Assembly: GCA_039984715.1 (NCBI GenBank)
Contig: JBDWUA010000015.1
Span: 305,614-369,613, forward strand
Source: JABSSA01 sp039984715
GTDB lineage: Bacteria > Pseudomonadota > Alphaproteobacteria > Rhodobacterales > Rhodobacteraceae
DNA: 64,000 bases
Direction: 5' to 3'
Below the pieces are notes generated by a model. The model searched no databases, had not been told where the DNA came from, and saw only the letters and a list, made by a program, of their open reading frames with translations. Both the position numbers and the translations under genes were made by a program. Below, piece after piece: positions 26,258 through 35,700 of the stretch (its first letter is position 1; each line of letters begins with the position of its first letter).

Positions 26258-27706
26258 TCAGTTTCCATATGCTACGGCGGGCAACCAAGTTGTGAGGGCT
26301 GGGAATGCAAACACAAGGCCAAGACCAAAGAGCTGCAACAGAACGAACGGAATAACACCGCGGTAAATGTGGCCCAATGTCACTTCGGGTGGGCAAACAC
26401 CCTTAAGGTAGAACAAGGCGAAACCAACCGGCGGTGTCAGGAACGAAGTTTGCAGTGTAACGGCCACAAGGATCGCAAACCAGACAACCGATGGGTCGCC
26501 CACAACACCAAACCCGTTCACAGCCAATTCAAGCGATTGGATCACTGGCAGCATAAGCGGCATAATGATCAGCGTGATTTCGATCCAGTCCAACAAGAAC
26601 CCAAGGCAGAAGATGATGAACAGGATGAAGCCAACAACCATGTAGGGGCTTTCGAACGATCCCAGCACGATCCCTTCGATGATTTCGTCACCGCCATAGC
26701 GGCGTAGAACAAAGGCAAAGAAGGATGCCGTGATAAAGATACCGACGATGTACCCGCTGGTTTTCAAGGTTTGCATCATCACTTCTTTGAACACCGGCAT
26801 GTTCAGGTTCTTACTGAACAACGCCAGCAATGTTGCGCCAAGTGCGCCAAGGCCCGAGGCTTCGGTCGGGGTGGCAAAGCCAAAGAAGATCGATCCAAGA
26901 ACCAACATGATAAGGCTGAACGGGGGCAGTACAGAAAGCGCAACTTCGCCGATGATTTTCATTGAAACGGGTTCGCGATCTTCCGGCAGTGGCATCGCGC
27001 TCGGGTTCAACAGACCATAGATGATCAGGTAAACAACATAGAGACCACCAAGTAGCAGACCGGGCAACAAGGCCCCCATGAACAAATCACCCAGCGAAAT
27101 TGCAAGCTGATCGGACATGATCACCAACATGATCGACGGCGGGATCAAGATGCCTAATGTACCAGATGCGGCCACTGTACCTGCGGCAACGGGGCTATTG
27201 TATTTTTGTTCCAACATGGTCGGAATACCCATCACGCCCAAAAGAACAACGGATGCACCGATCACACCTGTAGACGCGGCAAGGATGATGCCGATCAACA
27301 TAACCGACAGGGCCAGCCCGCCGCGCACAGCGCCGAACAGAACCTGCATAGACCGCATCATACGTTGGGCAACGCCGGATTGATCCAACATCAGCCCCAT
27401 AAAGATGAACATCGGCAAGGCCACAAGAACGGGGTTGTTGATTGTGCCACCAAAGAAACGCCCGCCAACAGCGGCCAGTCGTTGATAGGTTAAACGGACA
27501 CGATCATATTCGATGAATTCTTCAATGATACGACGGTTGGGGTCCAGAATGAATTCACCGATGACGATGAAAATAAGGCTGATGCCAACAAGGGCGTAGG
27601 CAACAGGGATGCCGCGAAACAGCAGGTAAATGAACCCCAAGAACATGGCCAACACCATCCATTGGTTCAGGTCCATAAGTTCACCCATGAAAGTCAGAAT
27701 TTGCAT
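26258..27706 (-). CDS. dctM: TRAP transporter large permease subunit (DctM type)
   Basis: An inner-membrane protein of 482 residues with 12 or so helices. Landmarks are LVALPMFIFMGLMLDQSG, GTLGILIPPSIMLVI (the GxxIPPS signature) and ATPTEASGLGALGA near the centre, and LQTSFLTPPVGFALFYLKG near the C terminus. It drives Na+-coupled import together with DctQ and the binding protein. AAAGG precedes the ATG; it begins 5 bases after the dctQ stop. Confidence 0.93.
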   Translation of the reverse strand: MQILTFMGELMDLNQWMVLAMFLGFIYLLFRGIPVAYALVGISLIFIVIGEFILDPNRRIIEEFIEYDRVRLTYQRLAAVGGRFFGGTINNPVLVALPMFIFMGLMLDQSGVAQRMMRSMQVLFGAVRGGLALSVMLIGIILAASTGVIGASVVLLGVMGIPTMLEQKYNSPVAAGTVAASGTLGILIPPSIMLVIMSDQLAISLGDLFMGALLPGLLLGGLYVVYLIIYGLLNPSAMPLPEDREPVSMKIIGEVALSVLPPFSLIMLVLGSIFFGFATPTEASGLGALGATLLALFSKNLNMPVFKEVMMQTLKTSGYIVGIFITASFFAFVLRRYGGDEIIEGIVLGSFESPYMVVGFILFIIFCLGFLLDWIEITLIIMPLMLPVIQSLELAVNGFGVVGDPSVVWFAILVAVTLQTSFLTPPVGFALFYLKGVCPPEVTLGHIYRGVIPFVLLQLFGLGLVFAFPALTTWLPAVAYGN

Positions 27707-27711
27707 GGTAA

Positions 27712-28488
27712 TTACCTTTTAGACGCGCGGCGGTTTAGGCCGAAGCTGAAGATGATGGCGACAAAAACGATGATCAGCCCATACCAAAGGGTGTGCGCAA
27801 TCAGGGGTTCGTCCGAAATTCGGCGAACTTCGATTTCGCTGTTGGTTGCGCGGATGAACCACCAAAGCACGTAGTAGCTAAGGCGTTCGGCTAAGAACCA
27901 CGCGGCGGGGAACATGCCGATCAGGAACGTCCAAAGACGGACATTTGTGATTGTCATCAAATGGCGGCGCATCATCGACATCGATGCCAAAATAGCGAGA
28001 ACGAACAAAGCAGGCAGGCTGAGTTTAAGTAAATAGAGCTTATGCAAACCATTCGCGCTGCTTGATCCTTCACCCGCCATGAACGACGACCAACCGTAGT
28101 GGAACAAGACGTCCGCCATAATGATCAGGAAAGGCATCAACAGCCACCCAAGCCCGAAAACTTCGATCTTGGCTTTTTTCGCCGCGCTAAAGCTTTGGTG
28201 CAAAATATCAACGCGCACGTGGCTTTGGGTTGTGATGGCATAGGAAAACCCAACCGTCATCGCGAACCCATAGATCCACCATTGGGCGTCATCCAACCAC
28301 GCTTGGTTGTGACCCAATTTGCGCATCACAACCTGCGTCGTGATCGCGACCATAAGGATCGGAAACAACCAGCCTGTTATGCTGGATACAAACACGACCA
28401 ACCGATCGAAAATCGTTTGTTGGTCTTTGTCGCTTGCGACATAGCCGTCGGCATGCGGATCAGTCGAAATATCTATTTGTCCTGACAT
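27712..28488 (-). CDS. dctQ: TRAP transporter small permease subunit (DctQ type)
   Basis: A membrane protein of 258 residues, longer than usual for DctQ. Four main helices; the family-typical WLDDAQWWIYGFAMTVGFSY and HVRVDIL (residue around 108) are present. Strong GGAGGA 10 bases before the ATG. A transcription-attenuating hairpin lies between it and the binding-protein gene upstream. Confidence 0.9.
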   Translation of the reverse strand: MSGQIDISTDPHADGYVASDKDQQTIFDRLVVFVSSITGWLFPILMVAITTQVVMRKLGHNQAWLDDAQWWIYGFAMTVGFSYAITTQSHVRVDILHQSFSAAKKAKIEVFGLGWLLMPFLIIMADVLFHYGWSSFMAGEGSSSANGLHKLYLLKLSLPALFVLAILASMSMMRRHLMTITNVRLWTFLIGMFPAAWFLAERLSYYVLWWFIRATNSEIEVRRISDEPLIAHTLWYGLIIVFVAIIFSFGLNRRASKR

Positions 28489-28515
28489 TTTGATGGGTTC
28501 CTCCCCCTACAAACA

Positions 28516-28547
28516 ACAAGGGCGGCATGTTTGCACGCCGCCCTTGT
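28516..28547 (-). terminator. Hairpin between dctP and dctQ, attenuator
   Basis: A perfect 11-bp stem ACAAGGGCGGC / GCCGCCCTTGT around a 10-base loop, followed on the minus strand by TGTTTG. Placed inside the operon, it should lower transcription of the permease genes relative to the abundant periplasmic binding protein. Confidence 0.7.
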
Positions 28548-28559
28548 TTCGATTTGGTG

Positions 28560-29597
28560 TTATTGGCGTGGTAGGTAGATGGATGTGGACCAAACAGCAT
28601 ACCCTTCGCGGTATTCTTGAAGGTCAGCCCATACTTCTTGAAAGAACGGATCGTCTGCGGCCAATTCATCAACCACGTCGGCCCAAGATTTTTCAAACGC
28701 TGTCATGATTTCGTCAGGCCACTGCTTGATGATCACGCCGTTGTTTTCAACGTTATCAACCATCGCGGCAAAGTTTGTGGCTTCGCCTTCGGCAAGGTTG
28801 GTTGTGATGTTGGCAAGGCAGGCAACTTCGATCTGGTTTTGTGCAACCTCACTCAGGTCGTCCCAGACGTCACGGTTGATCAGAAGCTCGAACAATGTGG
28901 ATGGTTGGTGCCAACCCGGGAAGTAATTGTAGCTTGCGATCTTGTGGAACCCAAGGCGCGCATCGATCAGCGGCATTGAGAATTCAGTCGCATCAATCGC
29001 ACCACGTTCAAGTGCTGGGAAAATGTCGGAAGCACCAAGAAGGGATGTAGACACACCCAAGTTTTCCATAACTTTCGCACCAAGTCCGAAGAAACGCATG
29101 TTCAGACCCTGCAGATCTTCAACTGAGTTGATTTCGTTCTTGAACCAACCAGATGTTTCCGGAGCAATAACGCCACATGGCAACGTTTTCACATGATAAC
29201 CATTGTCGTCATACATCTGCTGCCAGTATTTTGCGCCATCATCATACAGGATCCAGCCCATAAACTCACCTGCTTCTGGGCCGAATGGCACAGCCGCGAA
29301 CAAGGATGCAGCGTTGATTTTGCCCTGCCAGTAACCCGTAGTCGCGTATGCCGCGTCGACTGAGCCGTTGGATACTGCGTCCAGCGCTTCGAGTGTCGGG
29401 ACCAGCTCGTTTGGATCGAAGTGTTCAAACTCAACCTCTGTGGAGATGCCGTTGATCTTCTCAACGAAATCGACAGCGGCTGTGCCCAAGATCGGCAAGT
29501 TACGACCGAACGCAGATGTCATTTCCAATGTATCTTGTGCGGACACCGCACCCGTCATCGTTAGGCCAGCGACTGCTGCTGTTACAAAATTTTTCAT
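28560..29597 (-). CDS. dctP: TRAP transporter substrate-binding protein (DctP type)
   Basis: A periplasmic protein of 345 residues with a Sec signal peptide (cleavage after AVSA). Typical DctP landmarks: FVEKINGISTEVEFEHF, SVEDLQGLNMRFFG (residues about 174-187, the substrate Arg region), ALERGAIDATEF and FELLINRDVWDDL. It resembles the branch of DctP that binds alpha-keto or 2-hydroxy acids, in line with the linked LldD-type oxidase. First gene of the operon. Confidence 0.9.
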   Translation of the reverse strand: MKNFVTAAVAGLTMTGAVSAQDTLEMTSAFGRNLPILGTAAVDFVEKINGISTEVEFEHFDPNELVPTLEALDAVSNGSVDAAYATTGYWQGKINAASLFAAVPFGPEAGEFMGWILYDDGAKYWQQMYDDNGYHVKTLPCGVIAPETSGWFKNEINSVEDLQGLNMRFFGLGAKVMENLGVSTSLLGASDIFPALERGAIDATEFSMPLIDARLGFHKIASYNYFPGWHQPSTLFELLINRDVWDDLSEVAQNQIEVACLANITTNLAEGEATNFAAMVDNVENNGVIIKQWPDEIMTAFEKSWADVVDELAADDPFFQEVWADLQEYREGYAVWSTSIYLPRQ

Positions 29598-29658
29598 AGG
29601 TTTCTCCCTCTAAATCGCCCACGGCGGACATCTGAATTCGAAATCCGCTTCGAGCTTA

Positions 29659-29705
29659 CTGGTAAATAAACTTATCCAGAATTTAAGGTCAAGTTTATTT
29701 ACCAG
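29659..29705. promoter_or_regulatory. Perfect 15-bp inverted repeat, operator candidate for the LldR-like regulator
   Basis: CTGGTAAATAAACTT at 29659-29673 and its exact complement AAGTTTATTTACCAG at 29691-29705, 17 bases apart. The left arm also forms an imperfect CTGG..CCAG palindrome with 29674-29679. The TGGT/ACCA edges are those of FadR/LldR-type operators. It is centred in the 203-base divergent region between the TRAP operon and the regulator, so it could control both. Confidence 0.7.
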
Positions 29706-29800
29706 AATGTGAAAACTCCATGAATGTCCTTGTTTCCAAATGCGTTTTGTCCGGTTACAAAATGAAAAGCGGCTCACGCCGCACAAAAGGGAGCTGAGGA

Positions 29801-30589
29801 ATGCGAAAGAAAAACGCGCCTGGACGCCTGTTCGACCGAATCGACAATCCGTCTCTTTCCGACTCGGCTGTCGTGCAAATCGAGGAATTGATCCTATCTG
29901 GCGTCCTAAGGGAAAACGACCCGCTGCCCGGTGAACGTGAATTGGCAGAACAGATGGGCATTTCCCGTCCTAAGGTTCGGCAGGCCCTTCAACATCTCCA
30001 CGAAAGCGGCTTAGTTGATATTATCCCCAAAGGCGGCGCTTCTATAACCAAACTGGGCGGAGAGATCATGTCGCCCGCGTTGATCGCTTTGTACAATCGC
30101 AGTCCCTCAGCGATCCGAGACAATCTAGAATATCGGCGCGAACAGGAAGGCTTTGCAGCCCGCCTTGCCGCGCAGCGCGCAACGAAACGCGACATCGCGG
30201 AATTGCAAAGTACTCTCGAAGAAATGCAAATCGCCGATCAGAACAGCGATCGCGAACGTGCGTCACAACTTGACCTTGAATTGCACCAATCCATCGTGTT
30301 CGCGGCGCACAACCGGACACTAACCCACATGATGGCAGGGCTATATTCTTTGAACAAAAGTAGTCTGTTCTACAATCGAAGTGAGGTTCTGGATATTGTG
30401 AATGTCGCGGGTGAGTTGTTCCAACAACACGCGGATATCGTTGATGCAATCTGCAAATCCCAGCCTCACCAAGCAGAAAAAACCGCGCATGCACACATCG
30501 ACTTTGTGACTTCTTTGATCGAAACAGAATTCGAACGCCGGTATCGTGAGGCCATTTCGGACAAAAAATACGTGACGCGAGCTCCCTAA
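29801..30589 (+). CDS. GntR-family regulator, FadR/LldR subgroup
   Basis: A protein of 262 residues. The N-terminal winged helix-turn-helix reads LPGERELAEQMGISRPKVRQ; the C-terminal all-helical FCD ligand domain includes RREQEGFAARLAAQRA and LDLELHQSIVFAAHNRTL, with metal/ligand histidines. Divergent from the TRAP-lldD operon, with a perfect inverted repeat between, which makes it the likely hydroxyacid-responsive repressor of that operon and of itself. Confidence 0.85.
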   Translation: MRKKNAPGRLFDRIDNPSLSDSAVVQIEELILSGVLRENDPLPGERELAEQMGISRPKVRQALQHLHESGLVDIIPKGGASITKLGGEIMSPALIALYNRSPSAIRDNLEYRREQEGFAARLAAQRATKRDIAELQSTLEEMQIADQNSDRERASQLDLELHQSIVFAAHNRTLTHMMAGLYSLNKSSLFYNRSEVLDIVNVAGELFQQHADIVDAICKSQPHQAEKTAHAHIDFVTSLIETEFERRYREAISDKKYVTRAP

Positions 30590-31648
30590 GTCATTACCCG
30601 GAACGCCCCTGTTGCTGCGGGAAACTTCAGCGTACCTATTGTACAAATCTTGCATCAAGTCATTAAGGAAAAGATTCAATAATTGATCACCTAGCATTGG
30701 GTGAAAAAGGTCATGATCCTGAAAGTTTATCTACAAGTATGCCAAAAAACACCTAGAGTCAGGCTTTACGAAAAAGGAAGCGCCGGTCACGTCTTCAATT
30801 CTACTCGGCCACTCAAGCCCATCAGCGGTTTTGATCCTTGATCCTAGGTAACAGTCCTGGAACCACCAAGGTCCACCGGAGAAATAGTTACAGGAAACTG
30901 AAAATATCGTCACAGGCGCAACTGTTTGCGACTTTTAGTACTGCATTCTCCGAAGTCGCGGATTGACGCATCAAAGAAATCCCAAGTGAAGTTCACCTAG
31001 TATTCTTTGCCGAAGGCATGGTCATCAGAGAAATCCTCGACGCTATTCAAAAGGCAACCAAGTTTCGAGGCCTAAGCCCGAGGAGTTTGGATTTCTGCGC
31101 TTGCGGCGAATGTCTACTATTCGCTTACAGCTCCAATGCACTCGCAAGCGCAGCGAAAGTCCGGTTTCCGCCCTTAATGCTGGTGCCAACTTCGCCGAGT
31201 TCTGATTTTCGAGCTTGTAGCGAAAGCTAACTTTGTCCCGCACTGTGTGAGTTCCTAGAAGGTGCAGCGAGCGACTGCAATGCCGAGGAAATCGGGACAA
31301 CCGGTGTTTGGCAGCGCAGAAAAAGCACTCTGACAGATGGGGCAATTTTTGGGTCAGCGTCTCTTATCTGTAGTCTATCTTATATTAACTCTATTTTCTG
31401 CCCTTCTACTTCTATGCAAATGGCGGTGATCATGCATTTTAGGTGCACTCAGAAAATTCAACGCTGATGCTTGCAAGTTCGATGTCACCAAAATCTCGCG
31501 CGTTGCAAAAAGGGCGACCAATACCACAAAATACCGGTGGTTAACTGATTGAATTCCACGCATGTTTGCCTCGTGCCATGTCAGAGATTTGCGCGTCAGC
31601 CTCTAGCCTAACCGTCTTAACTGTTACACCGCAACCCGGCGATCATAC
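30590..31648. other. Long non-coding or decayed stretch
   Basis: About 1060 bases with no gene I can support. 31080-31330 contains irregular repeats of words such as GCAGCGAAAGTCCGG, typical of decayed intergenic sequence. A 70-codon frame at 31018-31230 has no similarity or ribosome binding site. Together with the fragments downstream it looks like an erosion scar. Confidence 0.5.
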
Positions 31649-31831
31649 GTGGGAGACCATAACCCACTCCGCATGCACCTCAGCGATTTCCTTGATGTTT
31701 ACAATTACGTGCGTCGCCTCAAAACACTTAACAGTCTCACGCCGTACGAATACATCTGCAAATTCTGGACTTCTGAGCCAGATCGCTTCATCCAAAAACT
31801 GATCCACCAGATACCAGGACTGAATACCTAG
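31649..31831 (+). pseudogene. IS481-family transposase, C-terminal fragment
   Basis: 60 codons reading GDHNPLRMHLSDFLDVYNY, RRLKTLNSLTPYEYICKFW and TSEPDRFI, ending IHQIPGLNT. This matches the extreme C terminus of IS481-type integrase-like transposases (PYEYICKIWTSEPDRF..). The catalytic core and both IS ends are missing. Its stop codon directly abuts the stop of the truncated TPP enzyme on the other strand. Confidence 0.75.
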
Positions 31832-32653
31832 CTACTTATTTGGAAAAGGTTGTCGCCGGGCATCTTCTGTGAGGTACAACATTATAGGTCCTTCTATGTT
31901 TTTCGCCTCTTGTAGGGCAATGTCCATTTCACCAACTTTGGTGCACAGGACCGTCCAACCCGCCGCTTTAGCCATCTGCACAAGGTTTGGCGTATAGATA
32001 TCGACGCCAATTTCGGGGATTGCCCTGTCAGTCACGTAGAATTTGATTTCGCCGTACCCGTTGTTGTCGTGCAGCAGAAGTAGAACGTCCGCATCAATTT
32101 CCCGCGCCGTCGCCAGTTCACCGAGGCAAAATTGCAAACCGCCATCGCCAGAGAGGCAAATCGTGCGCTTACCTGAAGCAATCGACGCGCCAATCGCTGC
32201 TGGCAACCCATAGCTCAGTGTACCAAACCCACAAGCCGAATTAAAATAGCGTGCCTCGCTGGCCATCTCAAAGGCCATGTTGCCTGCATAAACATATTGC
32301 GTGGAATCCCCAACAATATCGCTGTCAGGGAAATGATCGCGCAAGGCGTTCAAAACGGTCAGGTCCATGCGCATTTCATTTGTTAGCTCTTGAATATCTT
32401 CGCGCGCGCATTCTGCGCGCAGTGCGCCTGTGCTCTTCTGTGGCGCTGTGCCGTTAAGCTGGCGCAACAGATCCTCGACCGCGAGTGCTGCATCGCCGAC
32501 AAGGGACAGATGTGGCGGGAACGGGCGATTGGACTGCGCCGGATCGATGTCAATACGGATGAGTTTGCCAGCGACGGCAAAACCGCCATCCTCATACATA
32601 TCATAATCGGTTGGTCCCAGTTCTGTGCCGAGGGCCAGCACAACATCTGCATT
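31832..32653 (-). pseudogene. Thiamine-pyrophosphate enzyme, C-terminal half (5' truncated)
   Basis: The frame starts abruptly at the central domain (ADVVLALGTELGPTDYDMYE) and runs through the C-terminal PP domain with the TPP/Mg motif GDGGLQFCLGELATAREI..NNGYG. The N-terminal Pyr domain (about 200 residues with the catalytic Glu) is absent. The sequence style is that of the acetolactate synthase/5-guanidino-2-oxopentanoate decarboxylase group. The 5' break lies exactly at the stop codon of the GntR gene upstream, so a deletion joined the two. Without the Pyr domain it cannot be active. Confidence 0.8.
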
Positions 32654-33323
32654 AGCAATGAGCGTTCTTGTTCAGGGCAAGGCGCGCATGTTCACGGGCC
32701 AACGCCTCGCCGCGTGCACCTTCCTTGTTGAGGATCGCATCCAGAATGGCGCGGTGCTGGCGCTGAGCGTACCGCAGGGAATCCTGAAAATCGGGGATCA
32801 TCGCCTGATCACTTAGAAATGCCGAAGGCGACGCCAGCGGCAACAAGCTCATCCGCGCGATCTCACGCTCGATGATCGGGCTGGCGGGAAATCGCGCCAA
32901 TAGGTCATGGAACCGCGCGTTCTGGCTGACGTATAATTCAAAATTCAAACCCGCAGGGTCATTTAGGGCCTGGTCAATCTGCTCCAACGCGTTTTGCGCT
33001 TCGCTCAGCAGGGCCGCATCCACACCGCGCTCTGCGGCCATGCGCACAGCGGTGCCTTCAATCACGCCGCGCAGTTCGATAGCGTCGGCAATATCGTCCT
33101 TGCTAAAGGTGGCGACACGGCACCCACCCGTTTCAATCCGCTCCACCAGGCCCTCGGCAACAAGCCTGTCCATCGCTTGGCGCAGCGGTGTGCGCGACGT
33201 GCCCAATTGCTTGGCGACAGCAACTTCAGACAACCGCTGCCCTTCAGTGAAAGCGCCGTTCAGAACCAACGAACGAAGCCCTAAAAGAGCGCGCTCCAAT
33301 TGGCTGAGGTTGCGTGTCGTCAT
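32652..33323 (-). CDS. GntR-family regulator with FCD domain
   Basis: A protein of 223 residues. The winged helix reads QRLSEVAVAKQLGTSRTPLRQAMDRLVAEGLVE; the FCD domain has the helical ligand fold with IELRGVIEGTAVRMAAERG and RQHRAILDAI. ATG 33323 has GAAGGT upstream; the longer frame to 33374 crosses an operator-free leader and is unlikely. Divergent from the second TRAP operon; two TTGTATACAG sites lie between, as expected for this subgroup. The C terminus abuts a deletion scar but looks complete. Confidence 0.85.
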   Translation of the reverse strand: MTTRNLSQLERALLGLRSLVLNGAFTEGQRLSEVAVAKQLGTSRTPLRQAMDRLVAEGLVERIETGGCRVATFSKDDIADAIELRGVIEGTAVRMAAERGVDAALLSEAQNALEQIDQALNDPAGLNFELYVSQNARFHDLLARFPASPIIEREIARMSLLPLASPSAFLSDQAMIPDFQDSLRYAQRQHRAILDAILNKEGARGEALAREHARLALNKNAHC

Positions 33324-33375
33324 AGACGTACCTTCGTGTGGTCTGTGTAAATGAACATGCCCGCGCAGAGTCAAT

Positions 33376-33385
33376 CTGTATACAA
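33376..33385. promoter_or_regulatory. Operator half of a pair: CTGTATACAA
   Basis: The exact reverse complement of the second site at 33438-33447. FCD-type GntR regulators commonly bind TTGTATACAA palindromes. It lies 53 bases upstream of the regulator start, so autoregulation is likely. Confidence 0.6.
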
Positions 33386-33437
33386 CTCAGTTGATTCGAT
33401 CAAATAACTCATCGAAAATCTCAAACTCGGCGCTATT

Positions 33438-33447
33438 TTGTATACAG
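33438..33447. promoter_or_regulatory. Operator half of a pair: TTGTATACAG
   Basis: The second copy of the palindromic site, inverted, with start points 62 bases apart (about six helical turns), allowing cooperative or looped binding. The remaining leader 33448-33877 before the TRAP binding-protein gene has no gene and no other motif I can support. Confidence 0.6.
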
Positions 33448-33877
33448 AAGACGATTACCCCAAAAATTGGCAAAAAAAGTTTACCGAATTATTTTGATAT
33501 AAATCGCCCATTGAGACGGGTCAAAAGCCCATCTTTGATATCTGGGCACCAAGGATGGCTTGGCACACACGATAGCAATAACAAAGGGTTAATGATCATT
33601 TTGTGCATTTCCCGCCAAGCGCTGTTGAAGACGCCTCACCCGCCAATGGATTTGATTAAGGTCAGTTTTCAGCCCGCGAGCCACCAGCAAGCACAAAAGA
33701 ACAGCTTGTTTGCACGCACATTAGGTACAACAGTATCCAAGGGCCGGGTTTTTGCATGCGTTTTGCGTTGGGACATTCCCAATTTGCGTAAGTCAAACGC
33801 ACACACCCGAGCGCCGAAAAGTAGTGTGTGGACTGCTCAACGGAGTGGAAACCGCACCTCATTCCTTGGGAGGAACT

Positions 33878-34972
33878 ATGAAAGATTCTATCAACCGCAG
33901 AAAATTCCTGCGTGGCTCGGCTGTCGCCGGTGCCGCTGCATTGGCCACCCCTGCGATCGCAGACGGTCACGGTACAACACTCAAGATGCAAGCAGCCTGG
34001 GGCGGTGGCATCTTCCTTGAGAACGCACAGTCCTTTGCAGCGCGCGTCAACGAAATGTCCGGAGGTTCGTTGACCATTGAAGTATTGTCTGTCGACAGCG
34101 TTGTTAAAACCAGCCAGATGCAAGACGCGGTACACCGTGGCGTTCTGGATGCGGCCCACTATGTGCCTGCATACTGGTACGGCAAATCCAAAGCGGCTTC
34201 ACTGTTTGGTACGGGCCCATGCTTTGGCTGGTCCTCGCAAGAAGTGCTGGGCTGGGTTTATGCCGGAGGCGGTCAGGAACTGTTTGACGAACTGATGGCG
34301 TCGCTACGTCTGAACGTGGTGTCCTTCTTTAACTCGCCGATGCCTGCGCAGCCTCTAGGCTGGTTCTCAGAGCAGATCACAGACGCCTCACAAATGCAGG
34401 GCCTGAAGTACCGGACCGTTGGTCTGGCCGCTGACGTCATGCTGGAAATGGGCATGTCTGTTGTTCAACTTCCCGGTGGTGAAATCCAGCCTGCAATGAA
34501 ATCCGGCCTGATTGACGCGGCTGAGTTCAATAACCCAACCTCTGACCGTGATTTTGGCATGCAAGACGTGTCCAAGAACTACATGCTGGCGTCATATCAC
34601 CAGTCACAGGAATTCTTTGAGGTCACGATCAACAAGGACAAGTTCAACGCGTTGTCACCAGAGCATCAGTCGATCATCAAGAACGCGTCGATGGCTGAAA
34701 ACTCCGGCTTCTACTGGGGCAACACCAAGCGGTACTCCGATGACCTGATCAAGCTGCAGGAAGCAGACGGCGTTGCCGTTCATCGCACGCCAGATTCCGT
34801 CATGGAAGCACAACTGGTTGCATGGGACGCAGTCGCAGACCGCATTGCGGGCGATGATCCATTCTTCGCCAAGGTGATGGAGTCACAAAAGGCTTACGCC
34901 AAAAATGTGATGAACTACCTCAACCTGAACCAGCCTGACTACAAGCTGGCGTACAACCACTACTTCGGTTGA
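33878..34972 (+). CDS. dctP: TRAP transporter substrate-binding protein with Tat signal
   Basis: A periplasmic protein of 364 residues. The start MKDSINRRKFLRGSAVAGAA carries a twin-arginine signal, cleaved near AIADG. TRAP landmarks: AARVNEMSGGSLTIEVL, DAVHRGVLDAAHYVPAYWYG, GLKYRTVGLAADVM (substrate Arg region), SGLIDAAEFNNPTSD. It belongs to the mannitol/chloroaromatic-type (TakP-like) subgroup by these features. GGGAGGA four bases upstream of ATG. First gene of a long catabolic operon. Confidence 0.92.
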   Translation: MKDSINRRKFLRGSAVAGAAALATPAIADGHGTTLKMQAAWGGGIFLENAQSFAARVNEMSGGSLTIEVLSVDSVVKTSQMQDAVHRGVLDAAHYVPAYWYGKSKAASLFGTGPCFGWSSQEVLGWVYAGGGQELFDELMASLRLNVVSFFNSPMPAQPLGWFSEQITDASQMQGLKYRTVGLAADVMLEMGMSVVQLPGGEIQPAMKSGLIDAAEFNNPTSDRDFGMQDVSKNYMLASYHQSQEFFEVTINKDKFNALSPEHQSIIKNASMAENSGFYWGNTKRYSDDLIKLQEADGVAVHRTPDSVMEAQLVAWDAVADRIAGDDPFFAKVMESQKAYAKNVMNYLNLNQPDYKLAYNHYFG

Positions 34973-34992
34973 TTTCAGCCCTATAAAAACGG

Positions 34993-35017
34993 TCCGGGTG
35001 CCCCAGTGGTGCCCGGA
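34993..35017 (+). terminator. Hairpin between dctP and dctQ, attenuator
   Basis: The stem CCGGGTGCC / GGTGCCCGG (two G-U wobbles) with a CCAGT loop and a closing T-A pair is followed by TTTCC. The position matches the hairpin at 28516-28547 in the other TRAP operon. Confidence 0.6.
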
Positions 35018-35079
35018 TTTCCACGACCCGAGGGATGCGCAAAGACATCCCGAAGTACCGCTAGGGGAGCGCCGAACAG

Positions 35080-35670
35080 ATGAAATTAGTATATGCTATT
35101 GAGGGTCTAAGCCTTTGGGTTGGCCGCGCATTTGGGTGGTGCATCTTGATCCTGACGCTATCCGTGTCTTACGAAGTTTTCGTGCGCTATGTGCTCAACT
35201 CCCCGACCGTCTGGGCGTTTGACATGATGATCCAGATGTACGGCGCGTTGTTCTTGATGTGCGGCGCATATGCGTTGGCTCAAGACACCCATGTGCGCGC
35301 CGATGTGATTTATAGATTGTTCCCTGTAAAGGTGCAGGCGAGCCTCGATTTCGTACTGTATTTCCTGTTTTTCTTCCCCGGCATCCTTGCCCTTGCGTGG
35401 TACGGCTGGGAAATCGCATCTGATAGCTGGCGGTACAGAGAAGTGAGCTTTAACAGCCCGGCCAGCATCCAGATCTACTTTTTCAAAACGCTGATCCCGC
35501 TGTCGGGGTGTCTGCTTGCCTTGCAAGGCGTGGCCGAACTGGTGCGCTGTGTGATGGCAATGCGCACAGGTGTCTGGCCCGAACGTCTCACCGATGTGAA
35601 AGAGACCGAAGACCTGTTGACTACAGCCGACCTCGACACAATCCGCGCCACAATACCAAGCCAGAAATAG
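35080..35670 (+). CDS. dctQ: TRAP transporter small permease subunit (DctQ type)
   Basis: A protein of 196 residues with four transmembrane helices. Family motifs: LSVSYEVFVRYVLNSPTVWA (residues 24-43) and AQDTHVRADVIYRLF (67-81). Translated 107 bases after dctP, with the attenuator between, and 30 bases before dctM. Confidence 0.92.
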   Translation: MKLVYAIEGLSLWVGRAFGWCILILTLSVSYEVFVRYVLNSPTVWAFDMMIQMYGALFLMCGAYALAQDTHVRADVIYRLFPVKVQASLDFVLYFLFFFPGILALAWYGWEIASDSWRYREVSFNSPASIQIYFFKTLIPLSGCLLALQGVAELVRCVMAMRTGVWPERLTDVKETEDLLTTADLDTIRATIPSQK

Positions 35671-35700
35671 GCCGTCAGGCACTTCTAGAAAGATACAAAG

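Noticed and set aside
31018..31230. 70-codon open frame in the long non-coding stretch
   Set aside because: No family resemblance and irregular composition; treated as decayed sequence.
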